Of a stretch of 38,411 bases of DNA, positions 1 through 8,997 are shown piece by piece. The stretch's first letter is position 1; each line of letters opens with the position of its first letter. The notes beneath the pieces are model-generated. The model saw only the letters and a program-made list of their open reading frames with translations. It ran no database searches and had not been told where the DNA came from. The position numbers and the translations under genes are program-made. The stretch spans positions 1 to 38,411 of the forward strand of contig NZ_CAMLHF010000024.1 of assembly GCF_946479715.1 (NCBI RefSeq). Direction: 5' to 3'. The DNA comes from an uncultured Pedobacter sp. (GTDB taxonomy: Bacteria > Bacteroidota > Bacteroidia > Sphingobacteriales > Sphingobacteriaceae).

Positions 1-54
1 TGATCCTTAATGTTCAAAGAAACTTTCTATAAGGTATGAAAAAATATCAGTCTA

Positions 55-726
55 TCAAAGATTATACCTGGCAATGAATTCCTTCCGAGAAATCATATGT
101 AGATAAGGATAATTTCCAGATAGCTGCTGTCGTTGCTTTAGCTGGTAAAGAAAGTGTCCTCCCAAATCAACAATAATGGGACATTTTGACTGGTGCCACA
201 CACGATGTGGATGTTTCCAGCAAAAGGAATAGTAGTGGCTGGTTAGCGGTATATTCTTCAGTTCAGGATGGTAGAAATTTAATATTTTAGGATACCCTTT
301 TCTTCCCAACAAGTCAGACTTTCTGATCATACAAAGATGATCGTTATGGCAAAACTCAAAGTCGGCAAGTTTGGGGTGGTCCACATCTGGTAAATGCTTC
401 AAAATACGGAAGCCCTTGAATTTTTTTCCATTCAATACCCATATCAATTTCGGATAAAAAGCTTCCCTGCTTTCCAATTCTTCAATACAGATAGGCGAAT
501 TCTGGAATTCAAGGGTTGTTCCACACGGCGTGTATATATCAGCCCGATGCTGTTGCTCCGTAACCTCATCCCAAAAGCAGACTTCCCTGAATGAGGGAGG
601 AAAAGCCATTTTCCAACTCCTATGCCAAGGCGTTTCCCCGTATGATCGCAATAGCTGTTTTTCCTGATGGACAATGACAGGTTGGGATGTAATTTTCTCA
701 GGAAATACTAAAGCATTGAGAATCAT
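55..726 (-). CDS. CoiA-like nuclease-domain protein
   Basis: A 223-residue protein with the signature of the competence protein CoiA nuclease domain: His60-Arg-Ala-Asp63, then Glu73-Phe-Gln75 followed by Asn-Ser-Pro-Ile, an Arg87-Glu pair and a Tyr-x-Lys-Leu-Ile-Trp-Val-Leu strand. In this family the Asp and the Glu-x-Gln pair form a restriction-endonuclease-like (PD-(D/E)xK) active site that acts on DNA, often around uptake and recombination. It lacks an obvious N-terminal zinc-binding segment and is shorter than classical CoiA (roughly 300-400 residues). Complete, from ATG to TGA. It stands alone, reading toward the window edge; LigD, another DNA-processing protein, lies 139 nt away on the same strand. 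Family call is by motif memory; the role is inference. Confidence 0.6.
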   Translation of the reverse strand: MILNALVFPEKITSQPVIVHQEKQLLRSYGETPWHRSWKMAFPPSFREVCFWDEVTEQQHRADIYTPCGTTLEFQNSPICIEELESREAFYPKLIWVLNGKKFKGFRILKHLPDVDHPKLADFEFCHNDHLCMIRKSDLLGRKGYPKILNFYHPELKNIPLTSHYYSFCWKHPHRVWHQSKCPIIVDLGGHFLYQLKQRQQLSGNYPYLHMISRKEFIARYNL

Positions 727-864
727 AAAAAGAAAATGCCTTAAATTTTAGCAGGCGCTCAAACTTAAACTAATAATATTAGTATTCAAAAAAAATAATA
801 AAAAATCAGAAATTTTATAATCATCAAATAATCCTGACTTTAAGTGGAGAGATGGGCTTATAGG

Positions 865-3498
865 TTATCCAAATACCTTTTTGGCTTTGTTAATCGCAGC
901 TGTCAAATCAATGCCTTTTCCTAAGGCACCTTTAAAGAGGTCACCAGTTTCTTTTACCCTATCCACTGCATTGAAGATCGTAAAATCATCCATGGTCATA
1001 CCAGCTTTGACCTCCTCCCACGCCAGAGGCATGGAAACAGTTGCACCTGGTTTTGGCCTAAGTGAATACGGACAGGCAATAGTAGCCCCTGGTCTGTTCT
1101 GCAGAAAATCCAGATACATTTTTCCTTTACGATTAGCGACCATTCTTTCTAATGTGGTAAACTCAGGAACCTGCTGATGCACCAAATTGACAATAATCCT
1201 GGCAAACATTTGAGACTGGTCATAGTTGTATTTTGCTGCAAGAGGGATATAAATGTGCATACCGGTAGAGCCGGAGGTCTTTACATAACATGGTATTTCA
1301 ATTTGATCCAAAACTTCCTTCACCATTTGCGCTACCTTGATTACCTGATTGAATGTATTCTTATCCGGATCCAGATCAATCACACAATAGTCCGGATTGT
1401 CTGGAGACTGACTCCTGGAAAACCAGGGATTCATTTCTATACACCCCAACGATGCCATCCAAAGTAAGGCTGCTTCATCGTTCCCCAACAGATATTGTTT
1501 ATGTTCACCATCGCCTGTTGTATAAGGAAATGTATCGGCCCAATCAGGCGCGATCTCTTTAACGTCTTTCTGGTAAAAACCTTTGCTATGAATTCCACCT
1601 GGAAAACGATTTAATGACATCGGTCTGTCTTTTAAATAAGGAAGGATATAATCAGCCACCTGATAATAGTAATTAAACATTTCTCTTTTGGATACTCCAT
1701 CTTCAGGCCAGTAAAGCTTGCTTAAATGCGTAAATTTCAATTCATGACCTTTTACTTTTCGTACCTGAGTTTCATCTTTGGGATTAAGCAACATTTTACG
1801 TCCTGCCGCCTTTGGGGGCTTGATAGTGTTATCTTTCATATCTTTCTCTACTATAGCTTTGGTCTTTATCTCAGTTTCTCTGATCACTTCCTTAGCTTTT
1901 TTATCAACGCGCATGCCTTGGAAAGATGGGTGGCGGAATACACCATCATCTGTCACCTCTGTAAAGGCGATCTCACAAACCAGTTCTGGTTTAAGCCAGG
2001 TGACTTTGATTTTGGATGGATTGGGTCTGAAGCGAGAAGGCTTATTGACATCAGGGATTTCAGAAAATGGACTTTTATTGGTAGTCAATGGCCGGAATTG
2101 TGCCATCATTTCTTTTTGGGCCTGTTCATTAAAGCCTGTGCCCACCTTGCCAACGTAATGCAAATGACCGTTTTCATACACTCCTAATAATAGGGAACTA
2201 AATTGCTTGGGCGTATTATCGTTTTTTGTAAATCCGGCAACAACCACCTCCTGACGTTTATTGATTTTAATCTTTAACCAATCTTTAGAACGGTTATTTT
2301 TAGTATAAAGACTATTTACTTTTTTAGCAATAATACCTTCCAAACCCATTTTAATGGCCACGTTAAAGAACTCGGTGCCGGATGCCTTAAAGATCTGACT
2401 TAGCCTGACCCGATCGTCATCCTGAGGCAAGACTTCGGCTAACATAGCCTGACGTGCACCGAGCGGAAGCTCAGTTAATTCTTTGCCCTCATACCATAAG
2501 AGATCAAATACGTAATAGACCAGTTCACCATCGGCCTCACTATGCCAGTTTTGAAGCGCCCCGAAATTAGAAATTCCTTTGTCGTTAATTACCAGAATTT
2601 CCCCATCCACCACCATGTCGCGTTTCCAACTTTGTAGTATTTGGAAAATGGGATAAAACTGTTCGTTAAATTGTTTATTGTTTCTTGAAAGTAGTTGTAC
2701 ATCGCCATTTTTCATACAAAAGCCCAATGCCCTATAGCCATCCCATTTAACCTCATATATCCAATCGGGATCATCAAAAGGTTCATCTACAAGGGTAGCA
2801 AGCATAGGCTTCATGCCAATTGGGATTTTGGATTTCCTGCCTTTTTTCAACAACGCTTTAATCTCAGGTGAAATTTCAGTTGAGATTATTTGCTCATGGC
2901 CATGTTGCCAAACCTTATCGCTCGTTTTTTCTATTTGCTTAATTGTCTTTTCCGAAAGCACTGATTTATCTTTTTTAGTAACATCGATTACCGAAGCGTA
3001 CTCATCCTTATGTTTGATCAGTAGCCATCCATTCTCTCCCATGCCGTTGGTCTTCACCAGTGCATATTCTCCTTTTAATTTATTGCCATGAAGCATTATT
3101 TTGAGTGAACCGGAATGTAATTGTTTCAATAAATGTTTTTCCTGCGCCTTTTTGCCTCTGATCTTTTCTATAGGTTCGTAAGTTCCCTCATCCCAAATAA
3201 TTACTGTACCCCCACCATACTCACCCTTAGGAATAATACCTTCGAAATTCTTGTAATCAAAAGGATGATCTTCTACCATCATGGCAAGACGTTTGGTCTT
3301 TGGATCTGTTGAGGGACCTTTAGGAACAGCCCAACTTTTTAGCACACCATCCATTTCCAGGCGGAAGTCGTAATGCAGGCGCGTAGCATTGTGTTTTTGA
3401 ATTACAAACTGAAGTTTTCCTGAAGCTTTCGCTTTACCCGATTTAGGCTCAGTTGTTTTATTAAAATCACGTTTTTTATTATACTCCTTCAAGCTCAT
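865..3498 (-). CDS. ligD: Multidomain ATP-dependent DNA ligase D (NHEJ)
   Basis: An 877-residue LigD, the bacterial non-homologous end-joining enzyme that trims, fills and seals double-strand breaks, normally with Ku. Domain order is phosphoesterase-ligase-polymerase. Phosphoesterase, about 28-170: HYDFRLEMDG at 42-51 and His78 in DHPFDY. Ligase, about 228-540: KWDGYR with adenylated Lys251, VDGE ending at Glu300, FDLLWYEG at 331-338, EGIIAKK from Glu388, and DWLKIK at 406-411. Primase-polymerase, about 585-870: VIDLDPD with Asp708 and Asp710, SGSTGMH at 742-748, and Asp797. All key residues are present and the length is typical. A 60-residue gene ends 11 nt upstream on the same strand, so the two are probably cotranscribed. 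No Ku gene is in the window. Confidence 0.95.
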   Translation of the reverse strand: MSLKEYNKKRDFNKTTEPKSGKAKASGKLQFVIQKHNATRLHYDFRLEMDGVLKSWAVPKGPSTDPKTKRLAMMVEDHPFDYKNFEGIIPKGEYGGGTVIIWDEGTYEPIEKIRGKKAQEKHLLKQLHSGSLKIMLHGNKLKGEYALVKTNGMGENGWLLIKHKDEYASVIDVTKKDKSVLSEKTIKQIEKTSDKVWQHGHEQIISTEISPEIKALLKKGRKSKIPIGMKPMLATLVDEPFDDPDWIYEVKWDGYRALGFCMKNGDVQLLSRNNKQFNEQFYPIFQILQSWKRDMVVDGEILVINDKGISNFGALQNWHSEADGELVYYVFDLLWYEGKELTELPLGARQAMLAEVLPQDDDRVRLSQIFKASGTEFFNVAIKMGLEGIIAKKVNSLYTKNNRSKDWLKIKINKRQEVVVAGFTKNDNTPKQFSSLLLGVYENGHLHYVGKVGTGFNEQAQKEMMAQFRPLTTNKSPFSEIPDVNKPSRFRPNPSKIKVTWLKPELVCEIAFTEVTDDGVFRHPSFQGMRVDKKAKEVIRETEIKTKAIVEKDMKDNTIKPPKAAGRKMLLNPKDETQVRKVKGHELKFTHLSKLYWPEDGVSKREMFNYYYQVADYILPYLKDRPMSLNRFPGGIHSKGFYQKDVKEIAPDWADTFPYTTGDGEHKQYLLGNDEAALLWMASLGCIEMNPWFSRSQSPDNPDYCVIDLDPDKNTFNQVIKVAQMVKEVLDQIEIPCYVKTSGSTGMHIYIPLAAKYNYDQSQMFARIIVNLVHQQVPEFTTLERMVANRKGKMYLDFLQNRPGATIACPYSLRPKPGATVSMPLAWEEVKAGMTMDDFTIFNAVDRVKETGDLFKGALGKGIDLTAAINKAKKVFG

Positions 3499-3509
3499 GA
3501 TATAGGGTA

Positions 3510-3692
3510 CTATATCTCTAATTGACTGGTTCGTTTTGAAATTGTTTTGGATACCACAGTTTTTTGTTTACCCCAGTCCCTGTCTTCTTTAAAATCCTCA
3601 TCAGGATGAAAGTAATAATCATGTTGTTTGAAAGTTTTCCCGGATTTTTGAATCTCTAGTTTTTCCTGTGGCTCAATGTTAATTCTTTCCAT
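3510..3692 (-). CDS. Small hypothetical protein upstream of ligD
   Basis: A 60-residue, highly charged, soluble protein with an ATG start and no signal peptide or membrane segment. The middle is acidic and aromatic (HPDEDFKEDRDW) and the C-terminus basic. It ends 11 nt before ligD on the same strand, which suggests cotranscription and possibly a link to DNA repair. I do not recognise the family. The coupling and clean start make it likely real, but function is unknown. Confidence 0.5.
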   Translation of the reverse strand: MERINIEPQEKLEIQKSGKTFKQHDYYFHPDEDFKEDRDWGKQKTVVSKTISKRTSQLEI

Positions 3693-3843
3693 AAGTATCA
3701 GTTTTTTTATTACTTATAGAAAACACACATATCTCCGTATTGTTTAAATATCTTTAAACTGCTGTAAAATGCAAATAATCAGGTGTTTGTTTTCGTGGTT
3801 TGAGTTTTTAACAGGTCATATATAAATATAATATACACCAGAG

Positions 3844-4038
3844 AATATGCTTGGTCCTGACGCCAGTGTATATACAGAAGTAAACGAAGTACGCCCAAGA
3901 CCAGGGATTAATATGTCCGCACTCCCAGCCGGACTTAACCAGGATGAAATGAGAGCGCGTATCAGGCACGAACGGCGTGTGGAGCTTGCTCTTGAGGGAT
4001 CGCGTTACTTTGACTTACTATTTGATCTTCTACATTAA
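3844..4038 (+). pseudogene. Fragment of a susD-like gene (SusD/RagB C-terminal part)
   Basis: About 56 residues match the conserved C-terminal region of SusD/RagB outer-membrane glycan-binding lipoproteins: GPDASVYTEVNEVRPRPGI, then RIRHERRVELALEG and RYFDLL. A full SusD has about 500-600 residues. Here a TAA at 3829 closes the frame just upstream, and after RYFDLL the sequence runs into a few unrelated residues and a stop, where SusD normally continues for about 100 residues. An ATG at 3847 is probably accidental. Both ends are lost, so this is a relic. It abuts the end of the GH106 gene, two nucleotides separating the stop codons, suggesting a polysaccharide utilisation locus mostly deleted by recombination. 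Confidence 0.82.
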
Positions 4039-4040
4039 GA

Positions 4041-6830
4041 TTAATAGTAAGGTGTTATCGAAACAGGACCAATAAGTCCCGAGGGCATAACTCCCCAGGT
4101 CGAAGTGTCAAAATCCTTATAATTAATATTCACAAAATTAATCTCATGATAATTCTTCCATTTGATTTTCTTAATATCCATATCTCTGATACGGTTAGCC
4201 ATCAAATTCACGACTTCGATTTTAATCGTATTTTCACCAGGGATCAGAAATTTTCCTATACGGGCCTGAAAGGGAATGCTCCATATGACGCCAACTTCCT
4301 GTCCGTTTATCCATACCCGGGCACTTTCGTTTACCGTTCCTAAATCCAATACATATTCTTGTGCAGACTTTGATTCTATGTTAAAGACTGAAGAATATAC
4401 CCCTGTCCCTGCAAATGCAATTGACTTTGGGTCACCTGAATCAGTCCATGAACGTAAAGTGTTTAATATTTGATCTCGAGGTAATTCAGGGCCTCCCTTG
4501 GCAAAATGAAGAATCCATTGCTTATTAAGGGCTATTGCTTTTTCTGGCTTGTCCAAATATACCCAAGAGGCATCTTTTGTTTTAGGGCTCTTCTCAACTC
4601 TTAAAAAAAGAGTTTGGCCTGAACTTACCTGAATCCGCACTTTGTTTTCTTTTTTGGCTGCGGTCCCGATAACCCCCGTCTGGGGGTCAAGGATAGTGAT
4701 ATGCCCTTTTTCATTAAGTGAAAGGGTCGTATCAATTAGTTTGGAACTGTGATTTACTAAATAATAATAATATTTTCCGGATGCAATTTGCCTTCTGATA
4801 AACTCCAAACCTGAATCGACAAGTGTTTCTCTTTTGATTTTATTGAAGTTTAAAATTCCTTCAATATCCTTTCCAAGGAAAATTATGCCTTTTCCGGTAA
4901 CATATTGTTTAAAGCCGGGGGCTGAGTTCTTGAATGTTAGTTTTGAAAGACTTGCATTCAGCCGTCTTCTTCGCTCTTCCAAATCAGATAAACCGGGGAC
5001 ATCCTTGGGCAACTGCTGAAAAATGATTGTAGCTCCATTGTAAGCTAAGCTGATGATTTTGTCTAGCGTCTCAGGACTTATTATTTCACATTCAGGAACT
5101 ATTAATGTTTTATAGCCTGGTCCATTTTCTGATGTACTGAGTAGCTTATTGTTGACCGTTGTTTTCCTTAATAGCCTGTCTGAGGCAAAGTCAAATGAAT
5201 AACCGATTTTTGAAAGCTGTTTTGACAACTTATAAAATGAGGTTGGATGTAACCATTTATCTACATCATGAACTTTTAAGGCCATATCCATACCGTTTGA
5301 ATTATTCCAAATATCATAAATGGGCCAATAAATAAGCAACTCATTGTCTGATTTTCCACTTTGTAATATTGACTGACATCTGGCTATATAATCGTTTAAA
5401 CCTTTTACGTGTGGCCACAGGCTATTATTTGGATTCATTTCCGCCGAGGCATAGAATAACCATCCAGGCCATGGAATATCCGATGGGGAGTTTGTTGTTC
5501 CATGATAAAATATATGGTTGACACCGGAAAGAAATAGTTGCTCAACCTCGGGCTTGCACTGCGAAAAAGAAGTTTTAAAATGCTCGGTAAGCCATGTGAA
5601 GGTTTCTGAGGAAGTTAATGTTTTGCCACCTGTATGCGCTGCTGAGGAAGCAAATTTGCTCATTATTGGATCCGGGTCAACGTTTCTAATATCGCCCGAA
5701 TCTCTGCGGAGGCCGACGATGGGAAAATAGCTGGAACCAAAGATCTCTGTTTCTGGAATATCTACCGCGCCATAAAGATCAAGCAGATTCCCAGGGGAAC
5801 CATGAGATTGGTTTTTTGTTAAGGATTTGAGTTCATGGGCCCAATTTGTCCAATTTTGAGTGAAGTTTTCAAGTAAAAGTTCATCCATCGTTTCACGGTA
5901 ATCTGACTTCAGGCGTGCGACGGTTTCTCTTGTGTTGTCGTTGTTTCCACTGTCTACAAGTTCGCGAATGTAATTTTCCAGATCATATCCCCGGGCTTTT
6001 TTGAAATGAGCTAAGAATGTTGGCGTCCAGGTAGCGCCATATACTTCATAGCTATCATTAAAAAAAGCCCTCACTCCCTGGTGTCTTTTCCCAAAAGCAT
6101 CCGTAAATCTTTTGAGGTAAACATTAACTGAATTGTTATCGAGATGATCTAAGGTAAATCCCTCGCCTCCAGGTGCTGCACGCTTAACTTTTTGATGTGT
6201 TTTACCTGCAAAAGCAGCATAAATTTCCCAACGTCCTGAGGTGGGAGACCAGTTTAGTAATTTGTTAGATTGTACAAGAGAAAGCAAGTTCAGTATCTCG
6301 CCGCTGGCACCATAAGCCGTTAAGGCTTGCAGTTTTGCAAGGTCCTGTCCATCTTCTTTAACCGTAATTGGCTCATTTAGCTTTTCTCCTGTATTTAAGA
6401 TGAATTTACGGGTAATGAGTTTTGTAGCTGCATTTTCAGGCTTTATCTGGGGACCTCCGAAAGGCCAGCCAGTACCGGTATTCATATCTACTCCCATTCT
6501 CAGTGAATTTGCCTTAGTAACAGTGAAATGAAGTGCTGATATCCATTCAGGAGAAAGAAAATTGATATACTTGTTCTCAAACCCCACTGCCCCGTAAATA
6601 GGCGTAATTTCTACACCTCCAAGCCCAGCCTGGCTGTACTGTTGCAAAGCCAATTCAATATCTTTATCGTTTACTGCATTCCCCATCCACCACCATCTTG
6701 TCCAGGGTTTCATTTGATTTTCTATAATCGGCCAACCTGTGGATTTTTTAATTCCAGAAGTTTGCGCCTCTGCAAGATTAAAACTCAGCGTACATAAAAA
6801 AGTAAAAAGAATAAATATTTTGCTTTGCAT
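4041..6830 (-). CDS. Glycoside hydrolase family 106, alpha-L-rhamnosidase-like
   Basis: A 929-residue secreted enzyme. The N-terminus has a Sec signal peptide ending near AEAQ (about residue 23). Then comes the GH106 hallmark KPWTRWWWMGNAV (about 41-53) and AGLGGVEITPIYG (about 68-80), followed by a TIM-barrel-sized region, with a galactose-binding-like beta-sandwich at the C-terminus (about 790-929, including ARVWINGQEVG). GH106 enzymes release terminal alpha-L-rhamnose from pectin-type (rhamnogalacturonan) and other rhamnosides; in Bacteroidota they are usually periplasmic and encoded in polysaccharide utilisation loci. Length fits the family. The only local locus partner is the susD relic at its 3' end, so the gene may be an orphan of a decayed locus. 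Exact substrate is not visible from sequence. Confidence 0.85.
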   Translation of the reverse strand: MQSKIFILFTFLCTLSFNLAEAQTSGIKKSTGWPIIENQMKPWTRWWWMGNAVNDKDIELALQQYSQAGLGGVEITPIYGAVGFENKYINFLSPEWISALHFTVTKANSLRMGVDMNTGTGWPFGGPQIKPENAATKLITRKFILNTGEKLNEPITVKEDGQDLAKLQALTAYGASGEILNLLSLVQSNKLLNWSPTSGRWEIYAAFAGKTHQKVKRAAPGGEGFTLDHLDNNSVNVYLKRFTDAFGKRHQGVRAFFNDSYEVYGATWTPTFLAHFKKARGYDLENYIRELVDSGNNDNTRETVARLKSDYRETMDELLLENFTQNWTNWAHELKSLTKNQSHGSPGNLLDLYGAVDIPETEIFGSSYFPIVGLRRDSGDIRNVDPDPIMSKFASSAAHTGGKTLTSSETFTWLTEHFKTSFSQCKPEVEQLFLSGVNHIFYHGTTNSPSDIPWPGWLFYASAEMNPNNSLWPHVKGLNDYIARCQSILQSGKSDNELLIYWPIYDIWNNSNGMDMALKVHDVDKWLHPTSFYKLSKQLSKIGYSFDFASDRLLRKTTVNNKLLSTSENGPGYKTLIVPECEIISPETLDKIISLAYNGATIIFQQLPKDVPGLSDLEERRRRLNASLSKLTFKNSAPGFKQYVTGKGIIFLGKDIEGILNFNKIKRETLVDSGLEFIRRQIASGKYYYYLVNHSSKLIDTTLSLNEKGHITILDPQTGVIGTAAKKENKVRIQVSSGQTLFLRVEKSPKTKDASWVYLDKPEKAIALNKQWILHFAKGGPELPRDQILNTLRSWTDSGDPKSIAFAGTGVYSSVFNIESKSAQEYVLDLGTVNESARVWINGQEVGVIWSIPFQARIGKFLIPGENTIKIEVVNLMANRIRDMDIKKIKWKNYHEINFVNINYKDFDTSTWGVMPSGLIGPVSITPYY

Positions 6831-6974
6831 CTGATGGTAATTTGATTAAAAAACTTGTTAATAGAAATAGTTATTCTAAAACTCTTTATCCATGCCTCTA
6901 GTAATTACACTTCGTTAAAGTAAAAATTTTACACAAAATCATCAAAATAACTGGTTTCTTTTGTCACATATCCA

Positions 6975-6992
6975 TAAGTTTGGTTAACCAAA
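6975..6992 (+). promoter_or_regulatory. -7 element overlapping a 14-bp palindrome (candidate operator)
   Basis: TAAGTTTG at 6975-6982 matches the Bacteroidota -7 consensus TAnnTTTG. Its last four bases begin the perfect palindrome TTTGGTTAACCAAA at 6979-6992, which would straddle the -7 element and the transcription start of the VOC gene at 7005. A dimeric repressor site is a natural reading; no local regulator is identified. Confidence 0.45.
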
Positions 6993-7004
6993 GAATATAC
7001 CTTA

Positions 7005-7403
7005 ATGATGAGAACACAGATCAATGCAGTTACTATTGCAGCTCAAGACTTGCTTAAACTTAAAACCTTTTACATAGATACCTTTGGATGGGAAATCCAG
7101 TCGGAAAGCACGGATATTGTTATGTTTAGGCTCAAGCATGGTTTGTTGCTAAGCATTTACAAAGCTGAAGACCACGCTCGTTATTTAGGTAGTGAACCAA
7201 TTACAACGGAAATCCTACCTAAAACTTACCTTACCATTTATACGGGATCTTTAAAAGAAACTGATGAGTTGTTTATGGAGCTGGAAAGCAAACAGGTTAA
7301 TATTGTTAAAAAACCAGCAAAAGTATTTTGGGGTGGTTATGCTGGAATTATAACCGACCCAGAACACAACTATTGGGAGATCTGCTTTAATCCATTCATT
7401 TAA
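7005..7403 (+). CDS. VOC superfamily (glyoxalase/bleomycin-resistance-like) protein
   Basis: A 132-residue single-domain VOC protein: INAVTIAAQDLLKLKTFYIDTFGW at the N-terminus is the first beta-alpha-beta unit, and YAGIITDPEHNYWEICFNPF at the C-terminus is the usual metal-site/closing strand with Glu. VOC dimers bind a divalent metal and act as lyases, isomerases or dioxygenases, or bind antibiotics; the fold does not tell which. It may start at either of two adjacent ATGs (7005 or 7008). Soluble, with no signal peptide. Expressed alone from a promoter that overlaps a perfect palindrome, so it is probably regulated. Confidence 0.8.
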   Translation: MMRTQINAVTIAAQDLLKLKTFYIDTFGWEIQSESTDIVMFRLKHGLLLSIYKAEDHARYLGSEPITTEILPKTYLTIYTGSLKETDELFMELESKQVNIVKKPAKVFWGGYAGIITDPEHNYWEICFNPFI

Positions 7404-7630
7404 TTATAGATGTCATTAACTTTAAGGATATACTTAATATTTTATGGGTTTCCTAAAAAATTGCTAAAAAAATAGTTAATCTATTCCTTTTGGAATTATA
7501 TTATAAATAATTGATATGTAAATAATTGAATATTATTAATGTAATTAATTGTTGAGGTTAATTCGAAAACCTTACTTCTTTGTCTTTAATCAGATGTAGA
7601 GATAAAAATTATCGTTATATGAGTATTTGG
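7404..7630. other. AT-rich non-coding stretch
   Basis: The 227 bases after the VOC gene are very AT-rich with long A/T runs. I see no convincing gene, terminator hairpin or RNA motif. The remainder of this intergenic space, 7631-7755, holds the small reverse-strand frame described separately. Confidence 0.5.
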
Positions 7631-7759
7631 CTAGCAGTATGCATCGAGCATATTGATATGAAACTCCTCATACCATTTGTTTTCATGAGGCGCTAAGACC
7701 TCATAAATGATATCCTGAGTTCCTATTAAGAAGAACTTAATTAAAATATTCAGTATCAT
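7631..7759 (-). CDS. Small 42-residue ORF coupled to the thioredoxin gene
   Basis: The ATG overlaps the TGA stop of the thioredoxin gene as ATGA (7756-7759), the usual geometry of translational coupling. The frame encodes 42 residues: a hydrophobic start (MILNILIKFFLIG) and a protein-like tail containing YEVLAPHENKWYEEFH, ending in TAG. I do not recognise it. It may be a genuine small membrane-associated peptide or the 3' remnant of a lost gene. The short inverted repeats ATGAGG/CCTCAT (7685-7704) and ATTAAG/CTTAAT (7725-7741) lie inside it. Confidence 0.35.
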   Translation of the reverse strand: MILNILIKFFLIGTQDIIYEVLAPHENKWYEEFHINMLDAYC

Positions 7760-8883
7760 TTTGTTCTTGGATCCAGCAATTCAAGTAATTTATTCTGTAA
7801 ATCAACACCCCGTAATCCTTTAGCAACTATCTTTCCTGAGGGATCTATTAAAAAATTACTCGGTATAGACCTCACACCGTATAATTTAGCGACTTCATTA
7901 TCCCAATACTTAAGATCTGAAACATGTTCCCACGTCAATTTATCATCTTCAATTGCTTTTAACCAGGCATCCTTTTTACCTGGTTGATCCAATGAAACAC
8001 CCAAGACAGTAAATCCTTTGTCTTTGAATTTTTCATAAGCTGCAACCAGATTAGGGTTTTCACGACGACAAGGCCCACACCAAGAGGCCCAGAAATCTAA
8101 CAAAACATATTTCCCTTTAAAGTCCGAGAGCTTAACTGGTTTATCATAAATATTATTCTGGGTAAATTCAGGGGCCTGTAAACCAATTTTAGTCCTTTTA
8201 GCAGCAGCAAATAGAACTCCAACTTGCTGTCCATTATAAGTTTGACGAATTCCAGATGAGAGGTTTTGATATGCTTTTTCCGCCTCACTTTGTAATGTTT
8301 CATCAGAAGCCAGTTGTGAAAGTACTGTTAGACTAACAAACGAATTTGGATGTCTATTTGCAAAGTCCAGATATATAGGAAATAACTCAGCGGAAGTATT
8401 GTCATAGCGCTTATAGAATCCTTCAAGGAAGGTTTCATCTTTTTTCTGTTCGACAGTGAATCTCGCATATTCTTCTCCAAGCGAAGTAAGTTTATCTTGC
8501 ACTTTTTTTGACGCTGCTTTAAGTAAATAATTATCTGCATTAACTTTTGATCCATTGATCAGGGAGTGCTTCAATGAGTCAGTACCGGTAAGTTTTATGT
8601 TTCCAGGTTCGATATAAAATGACAGTACATCTACCCTATTTCCCTTAATCACATCTTTTCTGTAAAGCGTACTTCTTGAGGGATCTTTAATACTTCCATT
8701 AAAATTAAATTTTCCATTAGTAACTATTGCTGAGTCTGAGTTACTTTTCCCGTCGACACTGTAAGTAAGAAAAAGTTTTTCTCCTGTTCGGAGTCCTTTA
8801 ATCGCTCCACTAAACGTAAATGGTTGCTGAGCAACAGCTGTGAGAGGCAATATGCCCGCAATAAGTAATAATATTTTTTTCAT
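7756..8883 (-). CDS. TlpA-like thioredoxin with N-terminal DUF4369 domain
   Basis: A 375-residue exported thiol-disulfide oxidoreductase. Signal peptide ends at AVAQ (about residue 19). Residues about 22-115 form the DUF4369 beta-domain typical of Bacteroidota, followed by a helical linker. The AhpC/TSA-thioredoxin domain (about 233-372) has WASWCGPC with Cys269 and Cys272 and a cis-proline at Ser339-Ile-Pro341. Such proteins act in the periplasm, reducing disulfides or supporting cytochrome maturation; the partner is unknown. A -7 element (TATATTTG) lies 29 nt upstream of the ATG. A 42-residue ORF overlaps its stop codon. Confidence 0.88.
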   Translation of the reverse strand: MKKILLLIAGILPLTAVAQQPFTFSGAIKGLRTGEKLFLTYSVDGKSNSDSAIVTNGKFNFNGSIKDPSRSTLYRKDVIKGNRVDVLSFYIEPGNIKLTGTDSLKHSLINGSKVNADNYLLKAASKKVQDKLTSLGEEYARFTVEQKKDETFLEGFYKRYDNTSAELFPIYLDFANRHPNSFVSLTVLSQLASDETLQSEAEKAYQNLSSGIRQTYNGQQVGVLFAAAKRTKIGLQAPEFTQNNIYDKPVKLSDFKGKYVLLDFWASWCGPCRRENPNLVAAYEKFKDKGFTVLGVSLDQPGKKDAWLKAIEDDKLTWEHVSDLKYWDNEVAKLYGVRSIPSNFLIDPSGKIVAKGLRGVDLQNKLLELLDPRTK

Positions 8884-8912
8884 ATTAATTGTTCAACTAA
8901 GTTTATTATGAA

Positions 8913-8920
8913 CAAATATA
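8913..8920 (-). promoter_or_regulatory. -7 element of the thioredoxin gene
   Basis: On the minus strand the sequence reads TATATTTG, a perfect TAnnTTTG, 29 nt before the ATG at 8883. No TTG at the usual -33 spacing was seen. Confidence 0.5.
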
Positions 8921-8997
8921 AATAAATACTACTAAATTACTAGACTTTATTAAAACTTCTCTTTAAATAGAGAAGTTTGGATTTAAAGATCCTTAAA

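Noticed and set aside
7619..7696. Plus-strand 25-codon ORF (MSIWLAV...)
   Set aside because: It is antisense to the more protein-like coupled ORF and has no promoter or start context.
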